Positions 52,133 to 61,845 of a DNA stretch of 64,000 nucleotides are shown here, piece by piece (within the stretch, counting starts at the first letter, position 1; the number at the start of each line of letters is the position of its first letter). The translations under genes and the position numbers were made by a program. The notes under the pieces were generated by a model. It was not told the DNA's origin. It did not search any database and worked only from the letters and a program-made list of their open reading frames with translations. Source of the stretch: Arcobacter iocasae (lineage in GTDB: Bacteria; Campylobacterota; Campylobacteria; Campylobacterales; Arcobacteraceae). The stretch spans positions 2,666,001-2,730,000 of the forward strand of contig NZ_CP090177.1 of NCBI RefSeq assembly GCF_042214795.1, given 5' to 3'.

Positions 52133-53357
52133 ATCAATTAATATACCAAAAGATTGGGAATTGTCAACTGTTGGTAAATTGTTAAAGATTTCTACAGGTG
52201 ATAAAGATACACAAGATAAAATAGAAGATGGTAAATATCCCTTTTTTGTTCGTTCTAATGTAATTGAAAGATTAGACTCTTATTCTTTTGATGGAGAAGC
52301 TGTCTTAACTGCAGGTGATGGTGTTGGTGTAGGGAAAGTATATCATTATTATAAGGGAAAATTTGCTTTTCATCAAAGAGTATATGCAATTTATGGATTC
52401 GATAAAAAAATAAATGCTCAATATTTTTATAGATATTTTTCTGAAAATTTTTTGTCTGAGGTGGAAAGATATTCAGCAAAAAATTCTGTTGATTCTGTTC
52501 GATTAAACATGATTTCTGATATGGAGATATTTTTACCTCCAATAAAAGAGCAAGAAAAAATTGCCGAGATTTTAAGTGAAGTTGATAGTGCCATCGATAA
52601 AGCGGAGGCTTATTATGAAAAAAATCAAAAAATCAAAACAGCCCTTATGCAAGATTTACTTACTCATGGGATAGATGAAAAAGGCAAAATACGAAATCCA
52701 AAAACACATCAGTATAAACCTTCACCACTTGGGGATATACCTATGGAGTGGGAAGAAGATTATTTAAGGGATATAACTATATTGATTAAAGATGGAACGC
52801 ATGGCACTCATAAAGATGTTAATGATGGGGTTCCATTATTAAGTGCAAAAGACATTGGTGAAGGAAAAATTAATTTAAATAATAACCCTAGACTAATTTC
52901 TGAAAATGATTATAAACAAATACATAAAAATTATACTATTTTGGAAAATGATATATTGCTTACAATTGTTGGAACTATTGGAGGAATTGCACAAGTAAAG
53001 ACTAAGCAGAAATTTACTTTACAAAGAAGTGTTGCAATTGTAAGATTCAAAGATTTAGATTCAGATTTTGCATATTATTCTGCGCTAGATAATGATTTTT
53101 ATAGACAATTAATTGATAAAGTTAATGCTTCGGCACAAGGTGGTATATATCTAGGTTCTTTATCTCAATGTAAAATAAAATATCCAAAATCAAAAACAGA
53201 ACAACAAAAAATCGCCAAAATCCTTTCATCTCAAGATGAAAAGATAGAAAAAGCCAAATCAAAACTAAAAAAATTAAAATCACTAAAAACCGCACTTATG
53301 CAAGACCTTTTAAGTGGTACTAAAAGGGTCAATCATCTATTAGGAGAAGAGATATGA
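52122..53357 (+). CDS. hsdS: Type I restriction-modification system, specificity subunit S
   Basis: 411 aa with two target-recognition domains (about 5-180 and 205-385), each ending in the conserved helical spacer: PPIKEQEKIAEILSEVDSAIDKAE and KTEQQKIAKILSSQDEKIEKAKSKL. The repeated MQDLLTHG and MQDLLSG motifs mark the domain ends. Start TTG 52122 or GTG 52125, inside the hsdM 3' end. Determines the DNA sequence recognised; the sequence itself cannot be predicted here. Overlaps hsdR by 4 bases. Confidence 0.94.
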   Translation: MVSKSINIPKDWELSTVGKLLKISTGDKDTQDKIEDGKYPFFVRSNVIERLDSYSFDGEAVLTAGDGVGVGKVYHYYKGKFAFHQRVYAIYGFDKKINAQYFYRYFSENFLSEVERYSAKNSVDSVRLNMISDMEIFLPPIKEQEKIAEILSEVDSAIDKAEAYYEKNQKIKTALMQDLLTHGIDEKGKIRNPKTHQYKPSPLGDIPMEWEEDYLRDITILIKDGTHGTHKDVNDGVPLLSAKDIGEGKINLNNNPRLISENDYKQIHKNYTILENDILLTIVGTIGGIAQVKTKQKFTLQRSVAIVRFKDLDSDFAYYSALDNDFYRQLIDKVNASAQGGIYLGSLSQCKIKYPKSKTEQQKIAKILSSQDEKIEKAKSKLKKLKSLKTALMQDLLSGTKRVNHLLGEEI

Positions 53358-56300
53358 GAGAAGAAACATTTGTACACGAACCATTTTTAAAAAGCCTTGA
53401 AGCTATTGATTGGGAAGCGATAAGACTAAATAGGCTCCATCAAACACCACAGCAAAGCTACCGAGAGAGTTTTAAAGATGTGGTGATGAAAGAGAAACTC
53501 TACGAGTCTTTACAAAAAATCAATCCCTTTTTAGATGATGACCAGATCAATGAATGTATAAATAGAGTCCTTAACTTCTCTTCAGCTGCTCTTATCTCTC
53601 AAAATACAAAAATCTTTGACCTTCTTCTAAACGGTACAAGTGTAGATGAAAATAGAAAAACAAAAGATAAAAGCCCGACTGTTAGATATATTGACTTTGA
53701 TAATAAAGAAAATAATAGCTTTATAGCCGTAAGTGAGTTTGGTGTAAAAGTAAAAGGTATAGAGGTGGATGATAAAAAAACCTCTATGTTTTACCCTGAT
53801 GTTGTCCTTTTTGTAAACGGCTTGCCTTTGGTTGTGGTAGAAGCTAAAAAACCAAAAGGGCGAAAAGATGCACTGCAAGAGGCTTTTAGTGACCTACAAA
53901 ATTATGCACAACTCAAAGCAGGAGCAAAAAAAGGGAATCGAGAGCTTTTCTTTTTTAACCACTTTTTAGTCATAACCGATAATAACCAAGCAAAATTTGG
54001 AACCATAACTGCTACAAACCTAAAACATTTTTGGAGATGGAGTAATCCTTACCCTATGAGTTTAGATGAGCTACCAAGAACAGATGCAGGCGTAGTGAAT
54101 GACCAAAACAGACTTATCTATGGGATGTTAAAGCCCGGAAATTTACTTGAAATTTTCCAAAGCTTTACTGTTTTTAGTTCTACAGAGAGCGGTGTAGAGA
54201 AAGTAGTATGTCGTCATCAACAATTCCGTGCAGTTAAAAAAGCGATATATAGACTTGAAAATGGAGAAGACCAAGATGAAAAAGGTGGGCTTATCTGGCA
54301 TACGCAAGGGAGTGGTAAATCTCTTACGATGATGTTTCTTATCCGTGCTATGTATGCAACTGGCAAATTTGATGAGTGGAAGATACTTCTTATCAATGAT
54401 AGAACTGATTTAGAGACGCAACTAAAAGGAACAGCAGGTAAGATTGGTATCAATATCAATAGTGCATCAACTATAGCTGAACTCAAAGAGATGATAAAAA
54501 GTGAATCTTCCGATGTAGTTATGGCAATGGTGCAGAAGTTTCAACAAAGGGAGTTAAGTTCTAGTGCTTTTCCTGTTTTAAATAAGAGTGACAAAATTCT
54601 TATCATGGTAGATGAAGCACATAGAAGTATCTACAGCTCACTTGGTTCTAACATTAAAAAAGCAGCACCCAATGCGGTGATGATAGGATACACTGGAACA
54701 CCGATAGAAAAAAGTCATAAACTCTTTAAAGATTATATAGATAAATATACTATGAAAGAGTCCATTGAAGATGGAGCAACACTTAAAATCGTATATGAGG
54801 GACGAGCACACGACACGGAACTAAAAGAGGGTGCAATAGTCAATATCTATGACGAGCTTGAAGTGGTAGATGATGAGAGCGATGAACTTAAAGGAATTGG
54901 TGTAGATATTCAAATACGAAAAGCATATTTGGAGAGTGTAAAGACTATCACAACAAAAGCAAAAGATATGCTTGAACACTATTTTAGCCATGTCTATCCA
55001 AATGGATACAAAGCTCAAATCGTAGCCCCATCACAAAAAGCGGCGGTGACTTATAAAAAAGTTATCGATACACTTTTAAAAGAGCGAGGAAGTAGCGTAA
55101 AAGCAGATATTGTTATTTCAGGAATTGCCAATGATGATGAAGTAAAAGAGTATGGTAAAAGAGATAAAGAGAGTATTACTGATAGTTTTATTATGAAGTA
55201 TGGCGAAACCAAAGACGGTGTCAGTGGGGAGATTGGAATACTTATTGTTAACAATATGCTTTTAACCGGATTTGATGCGAAGATTGAACAAGTGATGTAT
55301 ATAGATAGGGTACTAAAAGCACATAATCTACTTCAAGCAATAGCAAGGGTAAACCGTGTTTATGATGAGGGTAAAAGTGTCGGATTTGTGGTGGATTATA
55401 TCGGTATTGGTGATCTACTTAAGCGTGCAGTTGAATACTACAATGAAAAAGAGCAAGAAGATAGTCTTGATACTGGTCTTTGGGATGTTGATAAGTTAGA
55501 AAGTGAACTTAAAGAGTGTTCAATAAAAATCAATGAGTTTATAGAAAATGAAGGTATACCGATAGATAGTTATGATGATTGGTATGCATTATTTTATGAA
55601 GATGAGATACGTTACGAATTTTTAATGCTTTTTAAAGAATATAGCCAATACCTTGATGAGCTTTATCCATCTGAAAAAGCGGTTGATTTTATAGAAGAGT
55701 TTAAAAAGCTTAAAGCTTTACAAATTGAAGCTTTAGGGCATGAGCTTGATAGCTCTTATATTATAGATTCTAAAAAACTTCAAGATATAGTAGATGAATA
55801 TTTGTTATCTAAAGGTATTAAGCAAAAAGTAGCTCCTATAGAGGTTTTTAGTGATGAGTTTGTAAAGAAAAAAGATGCACGAAAAAGCTCTAAAGCAAAA
55901 GCCGCAGAGATAGAAAATGCACTTATGAAACATATTAATTTAAATATGGAGTATGACCCTACACTCTATAGTAATTTTTTAGAGATGTTAAAAAAGATAC
56001 TTGAACAGTTTAAAGAGAATTGGGATGAGATATATAAACAACTTGAAGCGTTAAGAGAGAAATTAAAGCAAAAAGAAGAAGAGACTTTTCACGGTCTAAA
56101 AAAAGAGTATAAACCTTATTTTAATCTGTTTAGTCAAGAAATTTTTGGAAAAATTGAAGATTTAAGTGAGGATGAAATCTCTTTATCAATTAGATTAACA
56201 AAAGATATAACAGCTATCATAGAAGCAGAAGAGACAGAGTTTTTATGGAGTAGTAATCCTGCTAAAGCAAGGCTTAGAATGGAGATACAAGATACACTTT

Positions 56301-56407
56301 TAGGTGCGGATTATGTAGGGATTGAAGCTATTGCCAAAAAATACAAAACTTTGATACTTCAAATTATGAACATAGCGGAGCCAAATAAAAATGGAACTAA
56401 ACTATAA
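53354..56407 (+). CDS. hsdR: Type I restriction-modification system, restriction subunit R
   Basis: 1017 aa. N-terminal PD-(D/E)XK nuclease (PDVVLFVNGLPLVVVEAKKPKGR, about 147-167), then SF2 helicase: Walker A HTQGSGKSLTMMF (about 315-327), DEAH in MVDEAHRS (about 418-425), GYTGTPIEK and motif VI QAIARVNRVYD. C-terminal helical region for assembly with HsdM. ATP-driven translocase and endonuclease. The frame is intact. Confidence 0.95.
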   Translation: MREETFVHEPFLKSLEAIDWEAIRLNRLHQTPQQSYRESFKDVVMKEKLYESLQKINPFLDDDQINECINRVLNFSSAALISQNTKIFDLLLNGTSVDENRKTKDKSPTVRYIDFDNKENNSFIAVSEFGVKVKGIEVDDKKTSMFYPDVVLFVNGLPLVVVEAKKPKGRKDALQEAFSDLQNYAQLKAGAKKGNRELFFFNHFLVITDNNQAKFGTITATNLKHFWRWSNPYPMSLDELPRTDAGVVNDQNRLIYGMLKPGNLLEIFQSFTVFSSTESGVEKVVCRHQQFRAVKKAIYRLENGEDQDEKGGLIWHTQGSGKSLTMMFLIRAMYATGKFDEWKILLINDRTDLETQLKGTAGKIGININSASTIAELKEMIKSESSDVVMAMVQKFQQRELSSSAFPVLNKSDKILIMVDEAHRSIYSSLGSNIKKAAPNAVMIGYTGTPIEKSHKLFKDYIDKYTMKESIEDGATLKIVYEGRAHDTELKEGAIVNIYDELEVVDDESDELKGIGVDIQIRKAYLESVKTITTKAKDMLEHYFSHVYPNGYKAQIVAPSQKAAVTYKKVIDTLLKERGSSVKADIVISGIANDDEVKEYGKRDKESITDSFIMKYGETKDGVSGEIGILIVNNMLLTGFDAKIEQVMYIDRVLKAHNLLQAIARVNRVYDEGKSVGFVVDYIGIGDLLKRAVEYYNEKEQEDSLDTGLWDVDKLESELKECSIKINEFIENEGIPIDSYDDWYALFYEDEIRYEFLMLFKEYSQYLDELYPSEKAVDFIEEFKKLKALQIEALGHELDSSYIIDSKKLQDIVDEYLLSKGIKQKVAPIEVFSDEFVKKKDARKSSKAKAAEIENALMKHINLNMEYDPTLYSNFLEMLKKILEQFKENWDEIYKQLEALREKLKQKEEETFHGLKKEYKPYFNLFSQEIFGKIEDLSEDEISLSIRLTKDITAIIEAEETEFLWSSNPAKARLRMEIQDTLLGADYVGIEAIAKKYKTLILQIMNIAEPNKNGTKL

Positions 56408-57050
56408 TATTCAAAGAAGTGAAACCCGTAAAACTATAGCTTTAAAAATGGCTCCAAGTGGAGAGCTTGAAGTATTGGCTCCTTTTGATGTAGAAAATGA
56501 GACGATTGAGAAATTAGTACAAAAAAAGAAGTTTTGGATATATAAAAATAGAAAAGAGTTAATAGATAAAAAAACAACTTTTGAAAAAGAGTATGTATCT
56601 GGTGAGTCATTTTTATACCTTGGTAAAAAGTTTCGACTTGATGTGAGAAAGATTGAGCATAAAGGGCTTTTATTTAAGCAAAATAAATTTATCCTAAATA
56701 GAAAAGATCAAGAAAAAGGGGAAACTCTTTTTGAAAAGTGGTATAAACAAAAAGCAAAAGAGAAACTAATACCAAGAGTTAAAAATTTTGCTAAACAAAT
56801 GGGTTTAAAGCCAAAAGAGATAAAAATATTATCTATGAGTAAGCGATGGGGAAGTTGTACGCCTGATGGAAATATTATCTTAAATTATCATCTTATAAAA
56901 GCCCCATTATATGTAGTAGATTATGTGATAGTGCATGAGTTAGCTCATTTAATTGAACATAATCATAGTGATAGATTTTGGAAGATTGTTAAAACTCAAA
57001 TGGGAGATTTTAGTAAACAAAAAGAGTGGTTGGGAAATTTAGAGATATAA
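56391..57050 (+). CDS. YgjP-like metallopeptidase (DUF45)
   Basis: 219 aa. SKRWGSCTPDGNIILNYHLIKAPLYVVDYVIVHELAHLIEHNHSDRFWKIV carries HELAH and a third zinc ligand in NHSDRFW, the signature of the YgjP/DUF45 zinc peptidase group. Often encoded beside type I restriction genes; here it overlaps hsdR by 17 bases and so is part of the operon. Role in the system is unknown. Confidence 0.92.
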   Translation: MELNYNIQRSETRKTIALKMAPSGELEVLAPFDVENETIEKLVQKKKFWIYKNRKELIDKKTTFEKEYVSGESFLYLGKKFRLDVRKIEHKGLLFKQNKFILNRKDQEKGETLFEKWYKQKAKEKLIPRVKNFAKQMGLKPKEIKILSMSKRWGSCTPDGNIILNYHLIKAPLYVVDYVIVHELAHLIEHNHSDRFWKIVKTQMGDFSKQKEWLGNLEI

Positions 57051-57080
57051 AATAAGAAAAAGAAATATGAACATTTATAG

Positions 57081-57248
57081 AAATGTTTACAAATATATTT
57101 AAATCAACAACAAAACCAAGAATTATCAAAACTAAGAAATTGGCTTTTTCCTATGCTTATGAATGGACAAGTAAGTATTAAAGAAAGTGAGTATATAAAT
57201 AGTAAAAATGACTTATTAGTAGCCCAACCAAAACCTGAGTATAATTAG
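57081..57248 (+). pseudogene. C-terminal fragment of a second HsdS
   Basis: The frame reads LNQQQNQELSKLRNWLFPMLMNGQVSIKESEYIN and ends VAQPKPEYN before a stop. 'QNQEL..LR.WL.PMLMNGQV' is the hallmark C-terminus of HsdS subunits. No start codon or upstream part is present, so this is a relic of another specificity gene next to the live operon. Confidence 0.75.
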
Positions 57249-57283
57249 TTTTTTTGATATAATATAGTTTTAAAGGAGTATTA

Positions 57284-57436
57284 ATGACTAAAAGAATTTT
57301 GGATAAAGAAAATTTAAAAAAAGTTATAAAAACAACTCAAAGTATTGAAGAGTATAAAGAGCCCTCAAAAAAAGTTATTGCTGAAGTGAAAATTTTAAGA
57401 GAAAAATATGGCATCAAAGTATCAGCTAAAAGATAA
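57284..57436 (+). CDS. Small protein of unknown function
   Basis: 50 aa, MTKRILDKENLKKVIKTTQSIEEY and a basic tail KILREKYGIKVSAKR. It has a promoter-like TATAAT (57258-57263), an excellent AAAGGAGT and ATG, so it is probably translated. Size and charge fit a small antitoxin or regulator, but no toxin follows; the adjacent repeat copy begins 12 bases after its stop. Confidence 0.55.
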   Translation: MTKRILDKENLKKVIKTTQSIEEYKEPSKKVIAEVKILREKYGIKVSAKR

Positions 57437-57448
57437 TTTATTTAAAAT

Positions 57449-57686
57449 CCCAACATCTACAGAAGCCGAGCGTTTATTTTTCTCTTTTCTAAACAAGATT
57501 GCTAATTGTCAGAGTGTTTAAAAGTTCCTAAATGGAAGTTTTAATAAGCGAGTTTTAGCAAGCAGAAAAGATAAAAATAATAAGTGAGGGAACCTTTGGC
57601 TTCGCAGCCGTTGGTGGCTTTTTGTTTTACTTTTTGCCACCAAAAAGTGAAGAAGCGGAAATCTTAGATTTTCAAGAGAGAAGATT
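57449..57686. repeat. Structured intergenic repeat, copy C (inverted relative to A and B)
   Basis: Reads as the reverse of copies A and B: CCCAACATCTACAGAAGCCG, then stem TTGCTAA/TTAGCAA (57499-57505 with 57555-57561), TTAAAAGTTCC/GGAAGTTTTAA (57518-57528 with 57534-57544, one mismatch), GGTTCCCTC (as GAGGGAACC), hairpin TTGGTGGC/GCCACCAA (57611-57618 with 57636-57643) and AAATCTTAGATTT. One half is closer to A, the other to B, so it is a mosaic. With copies A/B it brackets the restriction operon. Confidence 0.8.
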
Positions 57687-57793
57687 TTAAACATAAAATA
57701 ATTGACTCTAGTCAAACTAATTTAAACTAAATTTGCTATGATTACAAAACAAAATAATAAAAATAAACTATACTTATACAGTAAGGAATTGAT

Positions 57794-58477
57794 ATGCAAG
57801 AAGAATTTAATGAATATTTTAACAGACAGATAAAGCTTTGGGGGCAAGAGACTCAAGACTCGCTTCAAGGTAAGAAAGTAGCTATTATAGGAAGTGGTGG
57901 GCTTGGTTGTACACTTGGTATCGCACTTGGAGCTTCTGGAATAGGGGAATTTACTTTAGTGGATTTTGATACTGTGGGAGTTCATAATATCCATAGACAA
58001 ATCGGCTTTAGAGTTGGTGACGATGGAAAATATAAGTGTGAGGTTTTAAAAGAGCTTATTGAAGCTAGATGTCCTTATACGAAAGTAACAACTTATAAAG
58101 AGACTTTTCAAGAGTTTGCAAAAAGAGGTTTAGAGTTTGACCTTATCATTGATGGAACTGATAACCTTCCTACTCGTGCTGATATCAATGAATACTGCAT
58201 AAATAATAATCAAGCTTGGATTTATGGAAGTGTTGAGGAGTTTCATGGGCAAGTTTGTTTTTTCGAAAAAGCCTCTTATGAAGCAGTATTTCAAGTAAAT
58301 GATAGAAAACCAAACGGTATCGCTTGTCCTATTGTTATGCATGTGGGTTCTCTTCAAGCAAATTTAGCCATTAGATATTTAACAGGACTTCCAGTTAAAA
58401 AAGATGTTTTATATTATCTTTCATTTGATGAAGAAGGTATTATTAATTACAAAAATTTCAAACTTCCTACTAAGTAA
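57794..58477 (+). CDS. ThiF/MoeB/HesA family adenylyltransferase-like protein
   Basis: 227 aa E1-like enzyme. Nucleotide-binding GSGGLGCTLG (about 34-43), VDFDTVGVHNIHRQIGF with the conserved Arg, and DGTDNLPTRADIN. Such proteins activate a C-terminal carboxylate of a sulfur carrier for thiamin or molybdopterin synthesis. The usual CxxC pairs for zinc are not evident and the C-terminal part is short, so the partner is uncertain. ATG with AAGGAATTG upstream. Confidence 0.88.
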   Translation: MQEEFNEYFNRQIKLWGQETQDSLQGKKVAIIGSGGLGCTLGIALGASGIGEFTLVDFDTVGVHNIHRQIGFRVGDDGKYKCEVLKELIEARCPYTKVTTYKETFQEFAKRGLEFDLIIDGTDNLPTRADINEYCINNNQAWIYGSVEEFHGQVCFFEKASYEAVFQVNDRKPNGIACPIVMHVGSLQANLAIRYLTGLPVKKDVLYYLSFDEEGIINYKNFKLPTK

Positions 58478-58507
58478 AATATAGAGCTAAACTAGCTCTA
58501 TATTTAA
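58478..58507 (+). terminator. Terminator after the ThiF-like gene
   Basis: Perfect 12-bp stem AATATAGAGCTA (58478-58489) and TAGCTCTATATT (58493-58504) directly after the stop codon, so carB starts a new transcript. Confidence 0.82.
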
Positions 58508-58604
58508 ATACAAAAATCTTCAAAATAATTTTCCAAATAACCATTTTTTAAGCACTTTTTAGATATTATTTCCAAATTTTACTACATATATGGGGAACTT
58601 ATAA

Positions 58605-61600
58605 ATGCCAAAAAGAGAAGATATTAAATCTATATTATTAATCGGTTCTGGTCCTATTATTATTGGGCAAGCATGCGAATTTGATTATTCAGGAACACAA
58701 GCTACAAAGACATTAAAAGAGTTAGGTTACAGAGTTGTATTAATCAACTCAAATCCAGCAACTATTATGACAGATCCTGAATTTGCAGATAGAACTTATA
58801 TCGAGCCAATTACAGAAGATATGATTGCAAAAATTATAAAAAAAGAGAATATTGACGCAATCTTACCAACTATGGGTGGACAGACAGCACTTAATGTTGC
58901 TACAACAATGTATGACAAAGGTATGCTTGATGGTGTTGCTTTTTTAGGTGCTCATCCAGATGCTATTAAAAAAGGTGAAGATAGACACCTTTTCAATGAA
59001 GCTATGATAAAAATCGGTATGGACTTACCAAAAAGTGCAAATGCATATAGCGTTGAAGAAGCTATGAGAGTAGCAAAAGAGATTGGTTTCCCAGTGATTT
59101 CTAGAGCATCTTTTACCCTTGCAGGTGGTGGTTCTGGTGTTGCTTACAATATGGAAGAGTTCAAAAAACTAGCGGAAATAGGAATAGAAGCAAGTCCAAT
59201 CAATGAAATTGAGATTATGGAATCAATGCTTGGTTGGAAAGAATACGAAATGGAAGTTATCAGAGATAGAAAAGATAACTGTATCATCGTATGTTCTATA
59301 GAAAACTTAGACCCAATGGGTGTTCATACAGGAGATAGTGTTACTATCGCTCCTGCGCTTACTCTTACAGATAAAGAGTACCAAGATATGAGAAATGCTT
59401 CATTTGCTATTTTAAGAGAGATTGGTGTTGATACAGGTGGTTCAAATGTACAGTTCTCAATTTGTCCAAAAACAGGAAGAATGATAGTTATTGAGATGAA
59501 TCCTCGAGTTTCTCGTTCTTCTGCACTTGCTTCTAAAGCTACTGGTTATCCTATCGCAAAAGTTGCAACGCTTCTTGCTGTTGGATTTACTCTTGATGAG
59601 ATTGAAAATGATATTACAGGTACAACTGCATCATTTGAGCCAGTTATTGATTATGTAGTTACAAAAATCCCTAGATTTACTTTTGAAAAATTCCCTAAAG
59701 CAGACTCTACACTTACAACTTCTATGAAATCTGTTGGTGAAGTTATGGCTATGGGTAGAACATTTAACGAATCAATCCAAAAAGCACTTTGTTCTTTAGA
59801 AACTGGACTTTGTGGTTTTGATCCAATCAAAGCTGAAATGGAAAAAATCAAAGCTGAAATTAGAAGACCAAATTGTGATAGACTTTTATACTTGATGCAA
59901 GGTATGAGAGAAGGACTTACAAATGAAGAGATTTTTGAATTATCTAAAATAGACCCATGGTTCTTGACTAAATTTAGACAAATCGTTGATATGGAAAAAT
60001 CAATGGATGCTTCAATCTTAACTGACGAAGTTAAGATGAGAATAATCAAATCAAATGGATTTTCTGACAAGATGATTTCTATGGTTATTGGTAAAACAGA
60101 AGAAGAAGTTTATCAAGCAAGAAAGAGTTTAAATGTAGACTTTGAATACAATGAAGTTGATACTTGTGCTGCTGAATTTAAAGCCCTTACACCATATCTT
60201 TACTCTACTACAAATGTAACTAAAGTTCCTCAAGTAAATAAAATAACAGATGAGAAAAAAGTTATGATTATAGGTGGTGGACCAAATAGAATCGGACAAG
60301 GTATTGAGTTCGATTATTGTTGTGTTCATGCAAGTTTTGCCCTAAAAGAAATGGGTATCAAAACTATCATGTATAACTGTAATCCTGAAACTGTATCAAC
60401 TGATTATGATACTTCAGATATCTTATACTTCGAGCCAATTGATTTTGAACATGTAAGAAGTGTAGTTGAAAAAGAAAACCCAGATGGTGTAATCGTTCAC
60501 TTTGGTGGACAAACTCCACTTAAACTAGCAAATGCACTAACAGCAGCAGGAGCTAAAATCATAGGTACTACTGCTGAAGTTATTGACTTAGCAGAAGATA
60601 GAAAAAAATTCTCAAAATTTGTTGAAGATGCAGGACTTTTACAACCAGAAAATGGAACCGCAGTAGAAGTAGAAGAAGCTATTGAAATAGCTGAAAGAAT
60701 TGGTTATCCAGTTCTTGTAAGACCTTCATTTGTACTTGGTGGAAGAGGGATGAAAATCGTGTATTCTACAAATGAGTTAAGACAATATATGGATGAAGCA
60801 GTCTCTGTATCAAATGATGCCCCAGTACTTATTGACAAATTCCTTGATAGAGCGATTGAACTTGATGTTGATTGTATTTGTGATGGAAAAGAAGTATATA
60901 TTGGTGGAATTATGCAACATATTGAAGAAGCAGGTGTTCACTCAGGTGACTCGGCTTGTTCTTTACCTCCTGTTTCTATAAGTGATGAGTTAATCAAAGA
61001 ACTTGAAACAAAAACAAAAAATATGGCACTAGGTCTTGGTGTTGTTGGTCTTATGAATACGCAATATGCCATTCATAAAGGGCAAATTTATCTTATCGAA
61101 GTTAATCCAAGAGCTTCAAGAACAGTTCCTTTTGTAAGTAAAGCAACGGGTATGCCTTTGGCAAAAGTGGCTACTAGAGTTATGTGGGGGGAGAGTTTAA
61201 GAAATGCTCTTGATACATATAATACTGAACTTGTATGGGAAGATAATGGTGTATTAAAACCAATATTAAGAAACCATGTGGCTATCAAAGAAGCAGTTTT
61301 CCCATTTAATAAGCTTAGTGGTTCTGATATGATATTAACTCCTGAGATGAAATCAACTGGTGAAGTTATGGGTATATCTGATAGTTTTGGTGAATCATAT
61401 GCAAAAGCACAAAGTGCTGCTAAAAATGATATTCCAACAGAAGGTAAAGTATTTATTTCATTATGTGATTTAGATAAGGAATTTGCACCCAAAATCGCAA
61501 AAGGACTTATAGATGAAGGTTTTACAGTAGTTGCTACTGGTGGAACACATAAGGCAATTGCAGATGCTGGAATTGAGTGTGAAAAAGTTCTTAAAATTTC

Positions 61601-61844
61601 TGAGGGTAGACCAAATATTATTGATTCTATTACAAATGGTGAAATTGCCCTTGCTATCAACACAAGTGATGGAAAAGAGTCATCAAAAGATGATGGTAAA
61701 AATATCAGAAGATCAGTTCTAAAAATGAATGTAACATATGTGACAACAGCAGCAGCAGCTTTTGCTTGTCTTGAAGCTATGAAAGAAATTAGAAAAAAAG
61801 ATGGATTGTCTCCAAAATCAATTCAAGAATTTCTAAGCAGATAA
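58605..61844 (+). CDS. carB: Carbamoyl-phosphate synthase large subunit
   Basis: 1079 aa, the standard length, with two homologous ATP-grasp halves. First half starts KSILLIGSGPIIIGQACEFDYSGTQATKTLKELG; second half starts KVMIIGGGPNRIGQGIEFDYCCVHASFALKE at about 556. C-terminal allosteric (MGS-like) domain from about 940 with GFTVVATGGTHKAIADAGIE. Makes carbamoyl phosphate for pyrimidines and arginine with CarA, which is not in the window. One base separates it from the next gene. Confidence 0.97.
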   Translation: MPKREDIKSILLIGSGPIIIGQACEFDYSGTQATKTLKELGYRVVLINSNPATIMTDPEFADRTYIEPITEDMIAKIIKKENIDAILPTMGGQTALNVATTMYDKGMLDGVAFLGAHPDAIKKGEDRHLFNEAMIKIGMDLPKSANAYSVEEAMRVAKEIGFPVISRASFTLAGGGSGVAYNMEEFKKLAEIGIEASPINEIEIMESMLGWKEYEMEVIRDRKDNCIIVCSIENLDPMGVHTGDSVTIAPALTLTDKEYQDMRNASFAILREIGVDTGGSNVQFSICPKTGRMIVIEMNPRVSRSSALASKATGYPIAKVATLLAVGFTLDEIENDITGTTASFEPVIDYVVTKIPRFTFEKFPKADSTLTTSMKSVGEVMAMGRTFNESIQKALCSLETGLCGFDPIKAEMEKIKAEIRRPNCDRLLYLMQGMREGLTNEEIFELSKIDPWFLTKFRQIVDMEKSMDASILTDEVKMRIIKSNGFSDKMISMVIGKTEEEVYQARKSLNVDFEYNEVDTCAAEFKALTPYLYSTTNVTKVPQVNKITDEKKVMIIGGGPNRIGQGIEFDYCCVHASFALKEMGIKTIMYNCNPETVSTDYDTSDILYFEPIDFEHVRSVVEKENPDGVIVHFGGQTPLKLANALTAAGAKIIGTTAEVIDLAEDRKKFSKFVEDAGLLQPENGTAVEVEEAIEIAERIGYPVLVRPSFVLGGRGMKIVYSTNELRQYMDEAVSVSNDAPVLIDKFLDRAIELDVDCICDGKEVYIGGIMQHIEEAGVHSGDSACSLPPVSISDELIKELETKTKNMALGLGVVGLMNTQYAIHKGQIYLIEVNPRASRTVPFVSKATGMPLAKVATRVMWGESLRNALDTYNTELVWEDNGVLKPILRNHVAIKEAVFPFNKLSGSDMILTPEMKSTGEVMGISDSFGESYAKAQSAAKNDIPTEGKVFISLCDLDKEFAPKIAKGLIDEGFTVVATGGTHKAIADAGIECEKVLKISEGRPNIIDSITNGEIALAINTSDGKESSKDDGKNIRRSVLKMNVTYVTTAAAAFACLEAMKEIRKKDGLSPKSIQEFLSR

Positions 61845-61845
61845 T

